The position numbers and the translations under genes are program-made. DNA of 40,735 nt from NCBI GenBank assembly GCA_001931905.2, contig MSJI02000787.1, positions 1 to 40,735 on the forward strand. The letters are read 5' to 3'. Under the pieces are notes generated by a model. It saw only the letters and a list, made by a program, of their open reading frames with translations. It had not been told where the DNA came from and ran no database searches. This document shows positions 39,568 through 40,735 of the stretch, piece by piece. How positions within the stretch are numbered: the first letter of the stretch is position 1; every line of letters begins with the position of its first letter. This DNA is from Cladosporium sp. IMV 00045. Its lineage: Eukaryota; Ascomycota; Dothideomycetes; Cladosporiales; Cladosporiaceae.

Positions 39568-40735
39568 GGTGAAAGAGGTTGAGAGAATGGCGCGAAGGAT
39601 TAGAAAGAAACCTCTTGTCAGGAAGGATTGTAAAGAAAGATGAAGAGGATGGTAAGAAACTAGTGTTCCGTGGGCGTGAGACAGAATATTTGTAGTAAGA
39701 GACGAATGTATACGCTCACGGTAACAGACCCTGCGAAGCAGCTATACATGCACTCAGAGCTGGCTGAGGCTTGCAGGATAGCCTGACCGACCGGTGGACG
39801 TATGCTTCTCAGCCTGCATACCTCGGAGGAGGGCACGCGAGCAATACAGCAGCCGTAAAGTTGTCGAGTGCAGAGACAGACCGGTGTTTGCCTGTCACAT
39901 GCTGTTGCAACGACGTCTATGTATATGACACGGGACGTCCGATCCCGCGGCGATTGGCGTAGTGGCTGTCGTGGCTGAGCCGCCTGAGCAAGACAGCCGT
40001 AGCCTTATCATCATGCACTTGGCGAGAAAGTAACCTCAGGTGAGAGTTAGCTGAAAATGCGAACGTCCGGCCTCAGCTTTACCCCGGCTAGAGCAGGTAC
40101 ATAGTCAGACTGCTACGGTGGTGCGGTGTGCATGCAGCGCGGTCGGTGTCAGCTACATGTACATGGTCCGGGTTGAAATGTTCATCCATGGATACGTGAA
40201 ATGGAAAGACATGTGTCTGTGGATGTTGTGACAAGGCTGACATCTCCTAGCCGCCCGGCATATGCGTTCGGTGAGCTGACACGCCACAGTTGGAAGCCGG
40301 CAGCAGTAAGCGAGGATGAAATAGCTCATCCATTGGTAGCTGAAGGAGTACTGTACAAGTGGTGCGGGCATACCTTATTAGCCAGAGAGATACTTCTGCA
40401 GGCGTCAGATCATCAGGCTGTTGGAAGAGAGTCTCATCATGTGATAGTCAACACGTGCCGTGAGACCTGGAGAATGAGGTATATGCATGGATGCCTTGGT
40501 GTCTCAGGGCATAACTTACCTTACCTAAGCTGCCGTACCTGCAGCGCATCGGCGCGAGACAGGACCCTCTTCTCGATCGGATTTCCACAAATCTCCCGCC
40601 GGTTGCATCACTCGCGCTCACGCTAAGAAGAGGCCAGCAATACCATAATCGCCGACCCATCGAGGGGGAGGCTCAGAGGCAAACGAGACCCTTTCGAGCC
40701 ATTTAGCCCGTAGCGCGTTGTTGTCACTCGCGCAT
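39568..40735. other. Promoter of the hydrolase-like gene and unassigned right end
   Basis: No gene could be supported in the last 1.17 kb. A 141-codon plus-strand frame at 40201-40626 has no motif and is Arg/His-rich. Composition is ordinary and not RIP-like. Confidence 0.4.

Noticed and set aside
40201..40626. 141-codon plus-strand frame at the right end
   Set aside because: No motif, signal or splice structure; amino acid composition is like other shadow frames.

Overview
The window is nuclear DNA of a filamentous ascomycete (Pezizomycotina). This rests on many short introns (mostly 50-60 nt, GT..AG with CTAAC/CTGAC-like branch points), fungal-specific families (Erg4, DUF2855, UstYa/DUF3328, fungal opsin, Arb2-domain protein), secreted plant-wall hydrolases, and a transposon carrying the signature of repeat-induced point mutation (RIP). 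A Dothideomycete is my best guess, from overall resemblance only. I find 18 protein-coding genes, one 3.33 kb inverted-repeat DNA transposon with two RIP-killed genes, and no convincing RNA gene.

Left part (1-10 kb): the 3' end of ERG4 (ergosterol synthesis); a Dal5-type MFS transporter whose first intron appears to lack an AG acceptor; a secreted Ser/Thr-rich protein; a Kid-type chromokinesin (kinesin-10); and a DUF2855 protein. Middle (10-24.7 kb): a proton-pumping-type opsin after a 2.2 kb gene-poor stretch; an Arb2-domain protein with an Asp-Pro repeat tail; the mitochondrial ribosomal protein uS14m, divergent from a large protein resembling the UFM1 E3 ligase UFL1; a DHA1 drug/polyamine transporter; the mitochondrial copper chaperone Sco1; and a BTB/POZ protein.

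Right part (25-40.7 kb): a UstYa-family oxidase gene with four exons and both HxxHC motifs, then three carbohydrate-active enzymes within about 4 kb: GH11 xylanase, membrane-anchored GH16 glucanase and GH43 arabinanase. The xylanase has a TATA box and an XlnR-type site, so plant-polysaccharide use is the local theme. Next come a PIN/NYN-like protein with several CCCH zinc fingers, the transposon, and an alpha/beta-hydrolase-like protein. The last 1.2 kb shows no gene.

The transposon (about 34540-37871) is the most unusual object. It is flanked by TA, has inverted repeats of about 180-196 bp each containing a 45-bp imperfect palindrome, carries a DD34E Tc1/mariner-type transposase on the plus strand, and carries a second 528-codon frame on the minus strand broken only by RIP-type stops. 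The inverted repeats look far less mutated than the interior. Coordinates, frames and intron joins were worked out by hand; family assignments come from motif recognition without database searches.
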